This document shows, piece after piece, positions 35,780-45,065 of a DNA stretch of 64,000 nt. Made by a program: the position numbers and the translations under genes. How positions within the stretch are numbered: the first letter of the stretch is position 1; the number at the start of each line of letters is the position of its first letter. A model generated the notes under the pieces. It did not search any database and had not been told where the DNA came from. It saw nothing but the letters and a program-made list of their open reading frames with translations. The stretch covers positions 8,786 through 72,785 of the forward strand of contig JAEYGI010000071.1 of assembly GCA_023402395.1 (NCBI GenBank). Direction: 5' to 3'. Origin of the DNA: Bacillota bacterium. GTDB lineage: Bacteria; Bacillota; UBA4882; UBA8346.

Positions 35780-36532
35780 TCATCTGTCGTGAACCCCTGC
35801 TTCACCGTTCGGCCCCTCCAGCTTCGCCCGGTAATACTCGGCCAGTTCGCGGAATTCGGCGAGTCCCGCTTTTCCCGCTTCGCTCAATTGATAAACCCCG
35901 TTTTGGACCCGTTCAAACCAGCCGTAATGGTCCTTTTGCAGAATCGGCCCGGTCTTCTTGGGGTCCGTTCCCAGTTCCCGCAACCGCTTGGGGGAAGAAG
36001 GGCCGATCCGTTCCAGGCAACAGGCGATATGCAGGGCTTGTTCGCGATAGGCGGTCACCAGCTTTCGTCCCGTGCTCCCGCCGATATTCTGATCCAGATG
36101 CCTGCCTTCAAACTCTTGCAACGCTTTGGTCCGTTTCCTTCTATTCTGTTGCCGGCTCTTTTCGCGATCAAACGGCGCCGGTTCCACGGCCACCTCCACA
36201 TAGGAAGTTCCGTCTTGGCGAACGGTGACCAGCAGCAGGCCCAGTTCCAGCCGGCGAATCAGATGGGAAAGATCACGCCACTTTGCAGTGTAGAGCAACT
36301 TTTTCGGTTTAGGGACGGCCATGTAGACCAGATCGGCGAATTTCTGCCGGTTAGCGGCTTGACTCAGAAGATCCAGCGTCAATCCGCGCTTCAGTTCAAC
36401 GACAATCAGCAGGCCGTTCTTGACGGCGGTGATATCGCAGTGATTCAATTCACTCCGGACTTCATATCCCTGGTTTTCCAGGAAATCGCGGAGCGGCGGG
36501 TAAAGGTCGGCCTCGCGAAAATTATCGGCCAT
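35780..36532 (-). CDS. DUF2161 family protein (PD-(D/E)XK nuclease fold)
   Basis: A 250-residue protein. The N-terminal half has the PD-(D/E)XK pattern: HCDITAVKNGLLIVVELKRG, giving Asp in CDIT and Glu-x-Lys in VELKRG, then LTLDLLSQAANRQKFADLVY. DUF2161 members keep these residues but have no proven nuclease activity. The C-terminal half looks like a winged helix (YGWFERVQNGVYQLSEAGKA). ATG 36532 follows AGGAG. Possible role in DNA processing; not demonstrable here. Confidence 0.78.
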   Translation of the reverse strand: MADNFREADLYPPLRDFLENQGYEVRSELNHCDITAVKNGLLIVVELKRGLTLDLLSQAANRQKFADLVYMAVPKPKKLLYTAKWRDLSHLIRRLELGLLLVTVRQDGTSYVEVAVEPAPFDREKSRQQNRRKRTKALQEFEGRHLDQNIGGSTGRKLVTAYREQALHIACCLERIGPSSPKRLRELGTDPKKTGPILQKDHYGWFERVQNGVYQLSEAGKAGLAEFRELAEYYRAKLEGPNGEAGVHDR

Positions 36533-36559
36533 GCCAGCAACTCCTATTGAACGCTGAGA

Positions 36560-36874
36560 TTAGTCTTGGTCGATGAACCCCTTCGCCTTCAAATCACGGT
36601 AAGATGACACAACCGTCTGTTCTAGTTCGGATTCCGCTCCGTAATATGCCGCAATTTGAAGAGCGCAGGTAATGACATTTTTAACTTCTTTAGCGAGGCT
36701 GGCTTTGGAAGGTTCACCATATTTCTGCCGTTTAATCCCGGTATTCTCCCAATGATTCACTTCTTTGGCCAACTCACCGCACTCCTCGGCCAATCGGGTA
36801 ATGATCTGAAACGGATCATTTCCCTCAGGAAACGCCTTGGTTAGTCCTTGGGCCACCGCTTGAAATACTTCCAT
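36560..36874 (-). CDS. MazG-like nucleotide pyrophosphohydrolase
   Basis: A 104-residue all-alpha protein with the MazG motif ITRLAEECGELAKEVNHWEN, giving EExxE metal ligands, and a second acidic helix LAKEVKNVITCALQIAAYY. The usual ExxD of the second helix is reduced here (EVKN), so activity may differ. Expected role is hydrolysis of non-canonical nucleoside triphosphates. It begins after a GGGGGTG ribosome site and lies 15 bp after the NUDIX gene, consistent with a small house-cleaning operon. Confidence 0.75.
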   Translation of the reverse strand: MEVFQAVAQGLTKAFPEGNDPFQIITRLAEECGELAKEVNHWENTGIKRQKYGEPSKASLAKEVKNVITCALQIAAYYGAESELEQTVVSSYRDLKAKGFIDQD

Positions 36875-36889
36875 TTGCTCACCCCCGTT

Positions 36890-37339
36890 CTAAACTTCCG
36901 CGCTTAGGCGGAAAAAAGATTTTCGCAGATGTTCCTCCACTTTTTGATGCAGTAACGGTTGAATCTGCGGGTAGGTCAGATTATCGTCCGGAAATCGGCC
37001 GACCAACCGAATCTCTTGGATCTCCATTTCCGGCAACTTCCCGATAGAGCTTACTTCGGCGAAGAACAATCTCCCATAAGTCACGATGGAATTACGGTCC
37101 ACCGAATAATCGGCCACCGGCTGCAATTCAAATTCCAACGCCCCGGTTTCTTCATACAATTCCCGCCGGGCCGCCGCCTCCAGATCCTCGCCGGCTTCGC
37201 GGTGGCCGCCCGGAATCTCCCAAGTGCTCCGATGCTGATGACGGACAACAATCCATTGGCCGTGATGCCATGAGGTAATCACCACAAATACGATTTGATC
37301 TTCGGCAACGGCGCCAAACTTATGAAATTGAACCTTCAT
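36890..37339 (-). CDS. NUDIX hydrolase
   Basis: A 149-residue protein with an intact NUDIX box, GGHREAGEDLEAAARRELYE followed by ETGAL, giving the REx2EE metal site. NUDIX proteins hydrolyse nucleoside diphosphates linked to another moiety. The sequence is of the MutT/YtkD-like group; the YtkD family in Bacillus acts on 8-oxo-dGTP. ATG 37339 follows AAGGAGAA. Adjacent to the MazG-like gene. Confidence 0.88.
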   Translation of the reverse strand: MKVQFHKFGAVAEDQIVFVVITSWHHGQWIVVRHQHRSTWEIPGGHREAGEDLEAAARRELYEETGALEFELQPVADYSVDRNSIVTYGRLFFAEVSSIGKLPEMEIQEIRLVGRFPDDNLTYPQIQPLLHQKVEEHLRKSFFRLSAEV

Positions 37340-37440
37340 TTCGGCATTCTCCTTTAGTAGAATGTCGGTTGTTTTATCTGAATACGAAATGCTTCGGTTT
37401 AACGCCCTAGCCTAAGCCACCCGATCTGGATGCTGTTCAT

Positions 37441-38247
37441 TCAATCTTTTGGGATTCGGGCAATTGCATTCAATTCCGCCCGTATTATCTCATAAAACCC
37501 TTCCCGGGCCCGCCGTTCGAGCCAAGGCGTATGGCCGCAATCCTTCAGGACAATCATACGAAAATCTTTCAACACCCGCGATAACGGTTCGGCTACTCCT
37601 TCAACCGGATGAGGATCGTAATCGCCATGAAGGGCCAATACCGGGCAGAGGATCTTTCGCCCCGATTCCAGTAAATCACCGCTTTTTCGCATGGTTTGGG
37701 CCTCACCGAATACTTTTTGAAAGATCTCCGGCTGAACTTCGATGGCTTCTCCTTTCGCCGGAAGCGGGTCAAAGGCGTCGGCTTTGGACATCAGCGCGCC
37801 GAACTCTTGGAACAAGGCGCTCCGGTCTTCCATCGCGGAACCATTCAACACTTCCTGCAATTCCCGGGCCCGGTACCGTTCCGCCTCAGTCAACCGGCTC
37901 ATCCGGCGTTCATGGAGCAGCGGCGTATATCTGGCCTCAAACGGGCCACTTCCGATCAAGATCAGTTTTTTGACTAAGTTCGGATAAGCTGCGGCTGTCA
38001 TATAGCTCAACCACGCTCCCCACGAATGCCCGATTAGCGTGACCGGCACATCGGCATGCCGTTCCAATACCGCAGCCAGCTCATCCACTTGTCCGGCCAC
38101 CGAGTCCGCGGTTTGCAACGGTTCCAATACTCCAAAATCGCCGGATAGCTCTTTGGCAACCGGCGCCATTTCTCCGGGCGCGCCCGGGCCGCCGTGGATC
38201 ACCGCCGCTTGAAATGGTCCGGCGCCATAACGGCGTAACCGATTCAT
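37441..38247 (-). CDS. Alpha/beta hydrolase
   Basis: About 268 residues. The oxyanion region is HGGPGAPGEM, as in proline iminopeptidase-like enzymes, and the nucleophile elbow is LIGHSWGAW with catalytic Ser. The later acid and His are in LALHGDYDPHP and LKDCGHTPWLERRAREGFY. Substrate unknown. ATG 38247 is preferred as GAGGG lies 9 bp upstream. Single gene. Confidence 0.85.
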   Translation of the reverse strand: MNRLRRYGAGPFQAAVIHGGPGAPGEMAPVAKELSGDFGVLEPLQTADSVAGQVDELAAVLERHADVPVTLIGHSWGAWLSYMTAAAYPNLVKKLILIGSGPFEARYTPLLHERRMSRLTEAERYRARELQEVLNGSAMEDRSALFQEFGALMSKADAFDPLPAKGEAIEVQPEIFQKVFGEAQTMRKSGDLLESGRKILCPVLALHGDYDPHPVEGVAEPLSRVLKDFRMIVLKDCGHTPWLERRAREGFYEIIRAELNAIARIPKD

Positions 38248-38359
38248 CTGATTCATCCCTCAATTCTCAGCTGTTCACAGGAAAATTATACCGCAGGAAG
38301 CGCCCGATGGAAACCGTTTTTAACCATCCGATGTTTTTTCCAGCCGCGACCCCCTATTG

Positions 38360-38405
38360 CAAATAAATATAAACAACCGCCGGTCCGGTGAGCGTCGGCG
38401 GTTGT
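38360..38405 (-). terminator. Terminator after the TPR protein gene
   Basis: ACAACCGCCG (38373) pairs with CGGCGGTTGT (to 38405) and is followed on the - strand by TTATATTTATTT. Confidence 0.75.
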
Positions 38406-38486
38406 CCTTCCTTCTCATCTATATTATCCTTATATTTATTACAAGCTAATAGCACTTAATCGGGTTTCTAATCGTCACGTCAACTT

Positions 38487-39236
38487 TTAAAATTTTCGCA
38501 GCATCTGCTTGGCTTTCCAGGCCCACTTCCGGTTCTGCCGCCGGCTGAAATCGGGGGCAAGCCGCTGATCCTCCAGGACCAGCTCCAACTGACGAACGGC
38601 CTCCGTCCGGTCTCCCTGGCTGATTAATATCCCGGCCAGCAACACCCGGGCTTCGGGATGGTACCAACGATCCAAATGCCGGGTCAAGTGTTCCCGGGCC
38701 GCCGTTACGTCACCCGCCGCTACCAGGATCCGGCCGAATTCCAGGGACCCTTCCCCGAATTTATATCCGGGCTCCTGAAGCAATAATTGCTCCAGATAGC
38801 CCCGGGCAGCCGCCAGCTCGCCAAGTTTCGCCGCGCTCCGCGCCGCGCCCCACAACGCGCTTTTGCTCTGCGGATCCCGTTCCAGCGCCTGCCGGTAATT
38901 ATCGGCCGCCCGCTGCCATTCGCCGCGCTCCCGGAGCAGTTCGGCCAGATCGATGTATTGCTGGACATTGCCGATCCCGCGAACCGCGGCTTCGGCCCGG
39001 GCCAACTCGCCGCCGCTGAACCACCGGCCGAAAACGGCCGGTTTGGGCAGATTAACCCGCCAGTCCTTCCGGGCCAGGAAGTAAATAAGCGCCCCCGGAA
39101 AATGAAGTAAAATGATGATCCACAGCCAATAACGGTCAGGTTCGTTCTTCGCGCAGTCATAAAGCATCCAAATCCAAAAAGCCGTGGCCAGCAGCCCAAT
39201 CGGCCCGTAAAAATGAAACAGGTTCAAGCCAAACAC
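38487..39236 (-). CDS. Membrane-anchored tetratricopeptide-repeat protein
   Basis: About 249 residues. Two transmembrane helices (about 10-28 and 36-55) resemble the PLDc_N-type cardiolipin synthase N-terminal module (WIWMLYDCAKNEPDRYWLWI). The rest (about 90-245) is TPR-like: ELLRERGEWQRAADNYRQAL and AARGYLEQLLLQEPGY repeat about every 34 residues. Probably a scaffold at the membrane. I prefer GTG 39236, with GGGGGTG 6 bp upstream; an ATG at 39263 has no ribosome site and abuts repeat copy B. Confidence 0.7.
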   Translation of the reverse strand: MFGLNLFHFYGPIGLLATAFWIWMLYDCAKNEPDRYWLWIIILLHFPGALIYFLARKDWRVNLPKPAVFGRWFSGGELARAEAAVRGIGNVQQYIDLAELLRERGEWQRAADNYRQALERDPQSKSALWGAARSAAKLGELAAARGYLEQLLLQEPGYKFGEGSLEFGRILVAAGDVTAAREHLTRHLDRWYHPEARVLLAGILISQGDRTEAVRQLELVLEDQRLAPDFSRRQNRKWAWKAKQMLRKF

Positions 39237-39275
39237 GGGATCACCCCCGGAAAGTATCTCCATGCGGAGTATGTG

Positions 39276-39452
39276 TAGGATGAAATAAATTACTTAAATA
39301 AGATTTGCATGCATAAGCCCAATGCAAATGGCATCCAATCGGTCTTATTTCATCCTATCACTGCTGCAATCAGTTGAATTAAATTCAGTAATCAGTCCAT
39401 CAGGCCGGCTTTAGGGACATGATGGGTATTAGTGATTTACTTCAACTTATAG
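39276..39452 (-). repeat. Two-hairpin intergenic repeat element, copy B
   Basis: A diverged copy bounded by TAGGATGAAATAAATT (39276) and TTCAACTTATAG (39452). Its first module ends CTTATTTCATCC and its second begins AGTTGAATTAAATT. Orientation is as in copy A. It lies immediately upstream of the TPR gene. The remaining intergenic stretch to 39590 shows no gene. Confidence 0.7.
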
Positions 39453-39590
39453 AGTTCAAAATATAACTTCTGCGCCGGTCGCCAATTACCTTCTTTTTCC
39501 CAATCACAACCGGATCCGGCCGTTGCTGCCGGATCAAAAAGCCGCGCCCAGTCGGCGCGACGGCGATACCACGGCCCCGAATTCAACGGT

Positions 39591-40070
39591 TTATTGCCCG
39601 CCTGTTCCACGGCGCTGCGAACGTTTTCCGGTGATCGAATCGATCTCGACCCTGATCACGGCAACGGCTTCCAAGTGCCGCTCCGAATATTGATGCGATT
39701 CAACGCCGGTATAATGCTCCATAATCACATTCAGCCCTTGGCGCTTCTCCTCCGGATCCTCCAATAAAAAGGCCCGGCCAAACCCGATGACGCTGGAGTA
39801 ATCGGCCGAAAAACGGCAGGCCGTCTCCGAGCCGATCAGTTCGTAATCAAGGTCAACCTCAAAACAGACCCGGTGGTTCTTCCGGAGGATTGCGATCTTC
39901 CGGCCTTCCGGAGCGGAATGAAGGTACAGACTCCGATCACGGTAGCCAAAATTCATCGGCACCACGTACGGCTGGCCCTCATCGGAAAGGCCGATCCGGC
40001 AAACCGGCGCCCGGCGGATCAGAGCCTCAATCTCCGTAAACTCGGTTATCTCCTTATCTTTCCTACGCAT
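39591..40070 (-). CDS. Pyridoxamine 5'-phosphate oxidase family (flavin-binding) protein
   Basis: About 159 residues with the split-barrel FMN-binding fold: PVCRIGLSDEGQPYVVPMNF, then YLHSAPEGRKIAILRKNHRV and CFEVD. This is the NimA/YP_-type subgroup found in many anaerobes. Possible roles are flavin- or haem-dependent reduction, including nitroimidazole reduction in Nim relatives; none is proven. ATG 40070 follows GGAGGG. Confidence 0.82.
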   Translation of the reverse strand: MRRKDKEITEFTEIEALIRRAPVCRIGLSDEGQPYVVPMNFGYRDRSLYLHSAPEGRKIAILRKNHRVCFEVDLDYELIGSETACRFSADYSSVIGFGRAFLLEDPEEKRQGLNVIMEHYTGVESHQYSERHLEAVAVIRVEIDSITGKRSQRRGTGGQ

Positions 40071-40143
40071 AATGAAAACTCCCTCCGCTTTGGCTTGTCC
40101 AGTCACCATTCTTTTCCGTTCGCCAATTTTATTGAACGCCGAC

Positions 40144-41289
40144 TCAAACCGCTTGCCGCTTGACAGTAAGCCACGCTACCGGAACCAGAAGCAAACCGGC
40201 GGCCAGGTAAAAGGCTGCCCCCATCCCGAACCGGTCACTGATTAGTCCGGTAACGGTCGGCCCCAGAAACATTCCCACGGCGTACAACGCCTGAAAGAAT
40301 CCCATGGCCGTCGCTTTCATGGACCCGGAGACCTCGGACTGACAATAACCCATCAGGCTTGGCAAGAGAATTCCGCGACCCGCCCCGACCGCCGCCAGGA
40401 CCAGGCAAAGTTGCCAAAATGCGTTCACCGAGGGCAAGACCAGTAATCCCAAAATCATGACTCCCATTCCGGAGAGCAACGTTGATCTCCGCCCCAGTCT
40501 CCCATTGACGGTCCCGGCCAGATAAGAAGCGAGGATGGTCGCGCCGGCGCTGAACAAGGACAGCCAGCCCAGTTGGGCGTGACCGGCGCCCAACTGGCGC
40601 GCGACCACCGGGCTGAAGCTGAGCAAGGCCCATGGGCCGTATTGAACCAGGATTCCCAACAGCGATGCCAGCCAGACCGACCGGTTGCGGCTCACCGCGA
40701 GCAACGAGCCGACGGTCAGGCGCTCTTTGGCCGGCTCCGCTTCCTTGCCCGTGAACTTCAGAATGATTAGCCCGAGCAACGATACAATCAATCCGGCCCA
40801 GAACGGCGCGTGCCACCCCCACCATGCGGTTAACAATGCGCCGCTGCTGCCGGCGACTAATTGGGCAATATTGTTGATCGCAAAAAGATAGCCCATGGTT
40901 CGGGTGACTTGGTCCGGCGCGACCCAGCCGGCGGCGAAGACCGTCAGCGCGACCCAGTTGGTGGCCAGCACTCCGGCCATGGCTTGACCCCAGAAAAGCT
41001 GCCAAGGTGAGGCTGCGGTAAGAAAAATCAGGTTGGTAAGAATCCCGGCGACAAATCCGACCGCGATAAACGGTTTCCGCCGGCTCAAACGATCCGAGCC
41101 GATTCCGGCGGGGATCCGGAGCAAAGCCTGGGTCAGGCCATAGGCGCCGCCCACCACGCCGACCATGGCCAGGGCGCCGCCCAGATGCTGAACGTATCCG
41201 GGCAGGATTTGGACATAAAAATAGCCGGGCATCCAAAAAGCGAGGGTTAAGGCGGAGAGAATCATCATTCGGCGCTGGTTGTCATTCAT
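40144..41289 (-). CDS. Major facilitator superfamily transporter
   Basis: About 381 residues with twelve predicted helices. The MFS loop motif appears as RIPAGIGSDRLSRRKPF between helices 2 and 3 and again as GTVNGRLGRRSTLL in the second half. Substrate unknown; drug or metabolite efflux is the default expectation for this size class. ATG 41289 follows AGGGATG. Single gene, converging with no neighbour. Confidence 0.85.
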   Translation of the reverse strand: MNDNQRRMMILSALTLAFWMPGYFYVQILPGYVQHLGGALAMVGVVGGAYGLTQALLRIPAGIGSDRLSRRKPFIAVGFVAGILTNLIFLTAASPWQLFWGQAMAGVLATNWVALTVFAAGWVAPDQVTRTMGYLFAINNIAQLVAGSSGALLTAWWGWHAPFWAGLIVSLLGLIILKFTGKEAEPAKERLTVGSLLAVSRNRSVWLASLLGILVQYGPWALLSFSPVVARQLGAGHAQLGWLSLFSAGATILASYLAGTVNGRLGRRSTLLSGMGVMILGLLVLPSVNAFWQLCLVLAAVGAGRGILLPSLMGYCQSEVSGSMKATAMGFFQALYAVGMFLGPTVTGLISDRFGMGAAFYLAAGLLLVPVAWLTVKRQAV

Positions 41290-41448
41290 GTCATCATCCC
41301 TGACTCTCGATTCTATCCTACAATTTTTCGGCGCCCAACCGCATTTATCCTGCCGTGGATGCCGTGTTACCGTTAATACCGCCAGTCTCCCCCAAGCCAT
41401 CAATCAACTTCATGATTTAAATCTAAGACGGGCTTCGGATTTGAACAC

Positions 41449-41481
41449 CAAAGCGGGGCTGCCCACCGGCGCCCCACTTTG
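41449..41481. terminator. Hairpin downstream of the homocysteine methyltransferase gene
   Basis: CAAAGCGGGGC pairs with GCCCCACTTTG with one mismatch. The T tract is better on the + strand (GTTTT) than on the - strand, so terminator activity for the - strand gene is uncertain. Confidence 0.4.
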
Positions 41482-41483
41482 TT

Positions 41484-42803
41484 TTACAGCTGTTCCGATT
41501 CAACATCGCGAGGCTCCACCGCTACCCCGCCATATTTGGCCAGGATTTCCCGGAGTCCCGGTTCGCTCCCGCCGATTACCCCGGCCACGCCCGGGTAATA
41601 ACGCAAAAACCGCTCCAGCCGTTGCGGCGATTCGGCCCGGACCACGACCGGCGTTCGGGCCATCAGGCCCCAATTGGCCCCAAATCCGCTCCAGTCCGGA
41701 AGCTCCGGCAATTGCTCCAAATCAAGCAACATCAACTCAGCGCCATCGGCGGCCAATTCGGCGACCTGGTCGAATAAAGGATAATCGTCCCCTTCACTGA
41801 GCGCCTTCCGGATTTCATCATCTACTGTCAATCGTCCCACCGGGTACCGTTGTCCACCATCCCAGGGTAAATACTGAAAGGCCGAAGCCAATGCGCTATA
41901 GTTCCGTTCCGAATAGGGGGGGATTGTCAGCTCCGACAGCTGCCGCCGGAGCGCCGCGATGAAATCGGGCGTGGTCCCGCAGCATCCTCCGATCAGCCGA
42001 ACCCCGTCGGACAGAAACCGGCCGGCAAAGGAAACGAACCGTTCCGGGGTTTCTTTAAAGACAACCTGTCCGTCAATGACTTCCGGCAGGCCGGCATTGG
42101 GCTTGACCACCAGCGGAACCGCCGCGACTTCCTTCATTTTGGCGATGATCTCCACCAGCAGGTCCGGCCCGCTGGAACAATTGGCCCCGGCCATTCCGGC
42201 TCCCAGAGCTTGAGCCACGATCACGCAAACCTCCGGCGGATTGCCGGAAAGGGTTTTCCGGCCGTTATCGCCGTCAAAGGAAACCGAAGCGATCACCGGC
42301 AGCCGTGTGTTCTCGCGGGCTGCCAGAATAGCGATGCGCAACTCCGCCAAGTCGGTAAAGGTCTCGATATTTACCGCGTCCGCCCCGGCGGCTTCGATAG
42401 CTCGCATCTGATCGGCAAACGCTTCGTAAACTTGATCGAAGGTCAAATCGCCGGCAGGCGCCAGCAGCGCGCCGGTGGGTCCCACTGAAGCGATGACGAA
42501 TTGATCGTCTCCCGCGATTTCCCTGGCCAGCCGGACTCCGGCCTGATTAATCTCGTAGGTCCGGTCCCCCAGTCCGTATTTGCCCAGCGAGTGGCGGTTT
42601 CCGGGAAAAGTATTGGTCTGCAGCGCGTCGGAACCGGCCGCCCGGTACAATCGATATACTTCCTGAACCCGCTCCGGATGAGTCAGATTCCACGACTCGC
42701 TGGTTTCTTCCCCGGTCAATCCCTGCAATTGCAGCATGACACCTTTCGAACCGTCATAGACTAAGACCCGTTTTCTGATCTCATCCAAAAATTTTTGCTT
42801 CAC
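41484..42803 (-). CDS. Homocysteine S-methyltransferase domain protein with truncated second barrel
   Basis: A 439-residue protein. Residues 1-290 form a homocysteine-binding barrel as in the MetH N-terminus: YDGSKGVMLQ, QTNTFPGN, and zinc ligands in GANCSSGP and GGCCGTTP. Residues about 300-435 (FDQVAELAADGAELMLLDLE, GVAGVIGGSEPGLREIL) resemble part of a pterin-binding barrel, but only half its length and without obvious folate residues. A separate methyl donor protein and corrinoid protein would be needed. It starts at GTG with GGGGGA upstream. Probably a methyltransferase for homocysteine or another thiol. Confidence 0.75.
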   Translation of the reverse strand: MKQKFLDEIRKRVLVYDGSKGVMLQLQGLTGEETSESWNLTHPERVQEVYRLYRAAGSDALQTNTFPGNRHSLGKYGLGDRTYEINQAGVRLAREIAGDDQFVIASVGPTGALLAPAGDLTFDQVYEAFADQMRAIEAAGADAVNIETFTDLAELRIAILAARENTRLPVIASVSFDGDNGRKTLSGNPPEVCVIVAQALGAGMAGANCSSGPDLLVEIIAKMKEVAAVPLVVKPNAGLPEVIDGQVVFKETPERFVSFAGRFLSDGVRLIGGCCGTTPDFIAALRRQLSELTIPPYSERNYSALASAFQYLPWDGGQRYPVGRLTVDDEIRKALSEGDDYPLFDQVAELAADGAELMLLDLEQLPELPDWSGFGANWGLMARTPVVVRAESPQRLERFLRYYPGVAGVIGGSEPGLREILAKYGGVAVEPRDVESEQL

Positions 42804-42981
42804 TCGCGATTCCCCCGCTTCATTCCGCTCCCGGCTTCCGCCGGATCGGACCCCGTTTTTCGCCGAGGCGATCCGACGGCCATCTTTCCGCAGCCGCTTC
42901 CCAAATCAATAATCGCTCAGCGTTTCTCGGTTATAATTGGCTGCATCCCCCCTAAACTCCTCCAGAAACTCGATTAACGTT

Positions 42982-43013
42982 TTAAAAAACAAATACCCGC
43001 CTCAGCGGCGGGT
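42982..43013 (-). terminator. Terminator overlapping the stop codon of the DUF3298 gene
   Basis: On the - strand ACCCGCC and GGCGGGT form the stem, followed by ATTTGTTTTTTAAAA. The TGA at 43002-43004 lies in the loop. Confidence 0.85.
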
Positions 43014-43628
43014 TGATCCCACTTGGTATTGGCCGTAATAAACCAGGCGGCCGATGGGACCGCGCGGATCGATGTATTCCATGATCTGTTGATACGGAAC
43101 GGTAAACTCCAGCACCCCCGCATAACCGGGAGTGTACACGTAGGGCTGATAATAAATGACCAAACTGTCCGGGGTCAAGTAATAGGATTCATCCGTGCCG
43201 ACACCCCCGAACGGTTTCAGCATTGTGATCTGCCCGTTTGCGATCTGGGCCTGAATGATCCGGGTCAGGGCAGCTTGATAATTGGAATAAGCATGGAATA
43301 AGTCGTCAAAATCATAGACATGGCCGGTCCGCAAATCAATGGTCACCGAACTGACTCCGGTCACGCCGTGGGCCGCCTGCTCCGGATAGAAATAGTCCTC
43401 GAACCGCAGGCTCAAAATCCCTTTCTGATTCAAAGGCGTCTTGTAGCCGCTCTGGGCCTCGATCACCGGGGTTCCCGGGTCATATTCGGGAATGGCGGCC
43501 AAAGCGGTCTCCCGGATGACATGATTGACCCGCTCCCGGACCCGGCCCGGCAAATTGATCACCCGGGGATACGTGGTGCCTGCCTGGCGCAGTTGCGCCT
43601 GTAGATCGGAGCGATTGTCGGAATCCAT
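43002..43628 (-). CDS. DUF3298/DUF4163 (RsiV-like) protein
   Basis: About 208 residues without a signal peptide or membrane helix. It has the DUF4163-like first half (PRVINLPGRVRERVNHVIRE) and the DUF3298 second half (TIDLRTGHVYDFDDLF, FTVPYQQIMEYIDPRGPIG). The family includes extracytoplasmic domains such as the anti-sigma factor RsiV, which binds lysozyme; this version lacks the anti-sigma part and any export signal. Function unknown. Two ATG codons (43631, 43628) follow GGGGGG. Its stop codon is inside its terminator. Confidence 0.75.
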   Translation of the reverse strand: MDSDNRSDLQAQLRQAGTTYPRVINLPGRVRERVNHVIRETALAAIPEYDPGTPVIEAQSGYKTPLNQKGILSLRFEDYFYPEQAAHGVTGVSSVTIDLRTGHVYDFDDLFHAYSNYQAALTRIIQAQIANGQITMLKPFGGVGTDESYYLTPDSLVIYYQPYVYTPGYAGVLEFTVPYQQIMEYIDPRGPIGRLVYYGQYQVGSTRR

Positions 43629-43720
43629 CATAATCCCCCCTTGGATTTGCCCCGTAGCATTTTATACTATGTCCCCGCAGCCCCGGATGTGACGAAATCC
43701 CACCCTCCGGAAGCCGAAAA

Positions 43721-43746
43721 TAAAAGACCGCTCGCCTGAGCGGTCA
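43721..43746 (-). terminator. Terminator of the aldo/keto reductase gene
   Basis: GACCGCTC and GAGCGGTC flank a four-base loop and are followed on the - strand by TTTTATTTTC. Confidence 0.88.
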
Positions 43747-43792
43747 CGATAATCCTCAATGACTGGCAACCAAAATCCGGGTCCCGGTGATT

Positions 43793-44797
43793 TTAGCTCA
43801 GAACGGCCTCGATCGCCGCCAGCTCCTCCGGGGTAAAGTAAAGCCGGTTCAAGGCGCCGATACAGTCCGCGATCTGACTGGGCCGGCTGGCTCCAATCAA
43901 CGCCGAGGTGATCCGGCTGTCACGTAATACCCAGGCCAGCGCCATTTGGGCCAGCGACTGGCCCCGGCCGGCGGCCAGTTCATTCAGGCGCCGGATCTTG
44001 GCCAACTTCTCCTCCGTAATATCCTCGGGCTTTAAAAAAACGCTCGTTCCCCCGGCCCGGGAGTCCGAAGGGATTCCGGTCAGATAACGGTCAGTCAATA
44101 ACCCCTTGGCCAGCGGCGAAAAGGCGATGCAACCGGCTCCGGCCTCTTCCAACACATCCAGCAGGCCATCCTCGATCCAGCGGTTGAACATGGAATACGA
44201 CGGCTGATGAATCAGCCCGGGAACGCCCATCTCTTTCAGCAAGGCCAGCGCTTGCCGGGCCTCGGCCGGTTTATAATTGGAGATCCCGGCGTAAAGCGCC
44301 TTCCCTTGCCGGACCGCCTGGGCCAGCGCGCCCATGGTCTCCTCCAGCGGCGTCTCCGGATCCGGCCGGTGCGAATAAAAAATATCGACATACTCCAGGC
44401 CCATCCGCTTCAAACTCTGGTCGAGGCTGGACAGGAGATATTTACGGGAGCCCCAGTCCCCGTATGGGCCGGGCCACATCGTATAGCCCGCCTTGGTGGA
44501 GATGATCAGCTCATCACGGTAATCGGCCAAGTCCAGCCGGAGGATTCGCCCGAAATTGGCTTCCGCCGCCCCGGGCGGCGGGCCGTAATTATTGGCCAGA
44601 TCGAAATGAGTAATTCCCAGGTCAAAGGCGGTGCGGACCATCGCCCGGCCGTTCTCAAAAGCGGTGACTCCACCGAAATTGTGCCAAAGTCCCAAAGCGA
44701 TCGCGGGCAGCTTCAAGCCGCTCCGTCCGCAACGGTTATAGCGCATGCCCTGATAACGTTCGGAAGCAGGAGAATAATTAATGATGGCCACCTCCAA
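43793..44797 (-). CDS. Aldo/keto reductase, YghZ (L-glyceraldehyde-3-phosphate reductase) type
   Basis: Up to 334 residues. The catalytic tetrad is visible: Asp and Tyr in FDLANNYGPP, Lys in STKAGY, His in YSHRPDP. The N-terminal NRCGRSGLKLPAIALGLWHN is diagnostic for the YghZ/KvBeta-like subgroup, which reduces small aldehydes with NADPH. The start is unclear. Family alignment requires the segment SERYQGM, so a start at ATG 44746 would be too short. GGAGGTGG lies directly before ATC/ATT codons near 44782, while in-frame TTG (44797) and GTG (44791) overlap that ribosome site. Confidence 0.88.
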   Translation of the reverse strand: MEVAIINYSPASERYQGMRYNRCGRSGLKLPAIALGLWHNFGGVTAFENGRAMVRTAFDLGITHFDLANNYGPPPGAAEANFGRILRLDLADYRDELIISTKAGYTMWPGPYGDWGSRKYLLSSLDQSLKRMGLEYVDIFYSHRPDPETPLEETMGALAQAVRQGKALYAGISNYKPAEARQALALLKEMGVPGLIHQPSYSMFNRWIEDGLLDVLEEAGAGCIAFSPLAKGLLTDRYLTGIPSDSRAGGTSVFLKPEDITEEKLAKIRRLNELAAGRGQSLAQMALAWVLRDSRITSALIGASRPSQIADCIGALNRLYFTPEELAAIEAVLS

Positions 44798-45065
44798 GTA
44801 TTTTCACTGGATCATTACATTTTTCGTCCGGTTTCTCCTTTTTTCCGCCTCCCGGCCGGGCATCGGGTAAAACGCCATATCAAAGCGGTTTTGTTTTGCA
44901 TCCGGCGCTGCCTTTAATCAGAATTTAACAAGGAATTTTCGGGGTAAACGAAGCTGAATTTTTTGATTCTGAGCGGTGCTGATCATGTTTCCGCACCGGT
45001 TCCGTTCTTCGCGGCCGGGTTCCCGGCGCGCCGGGCTAACCGGCTCTCCTCCCTGCGTGGCCTCG

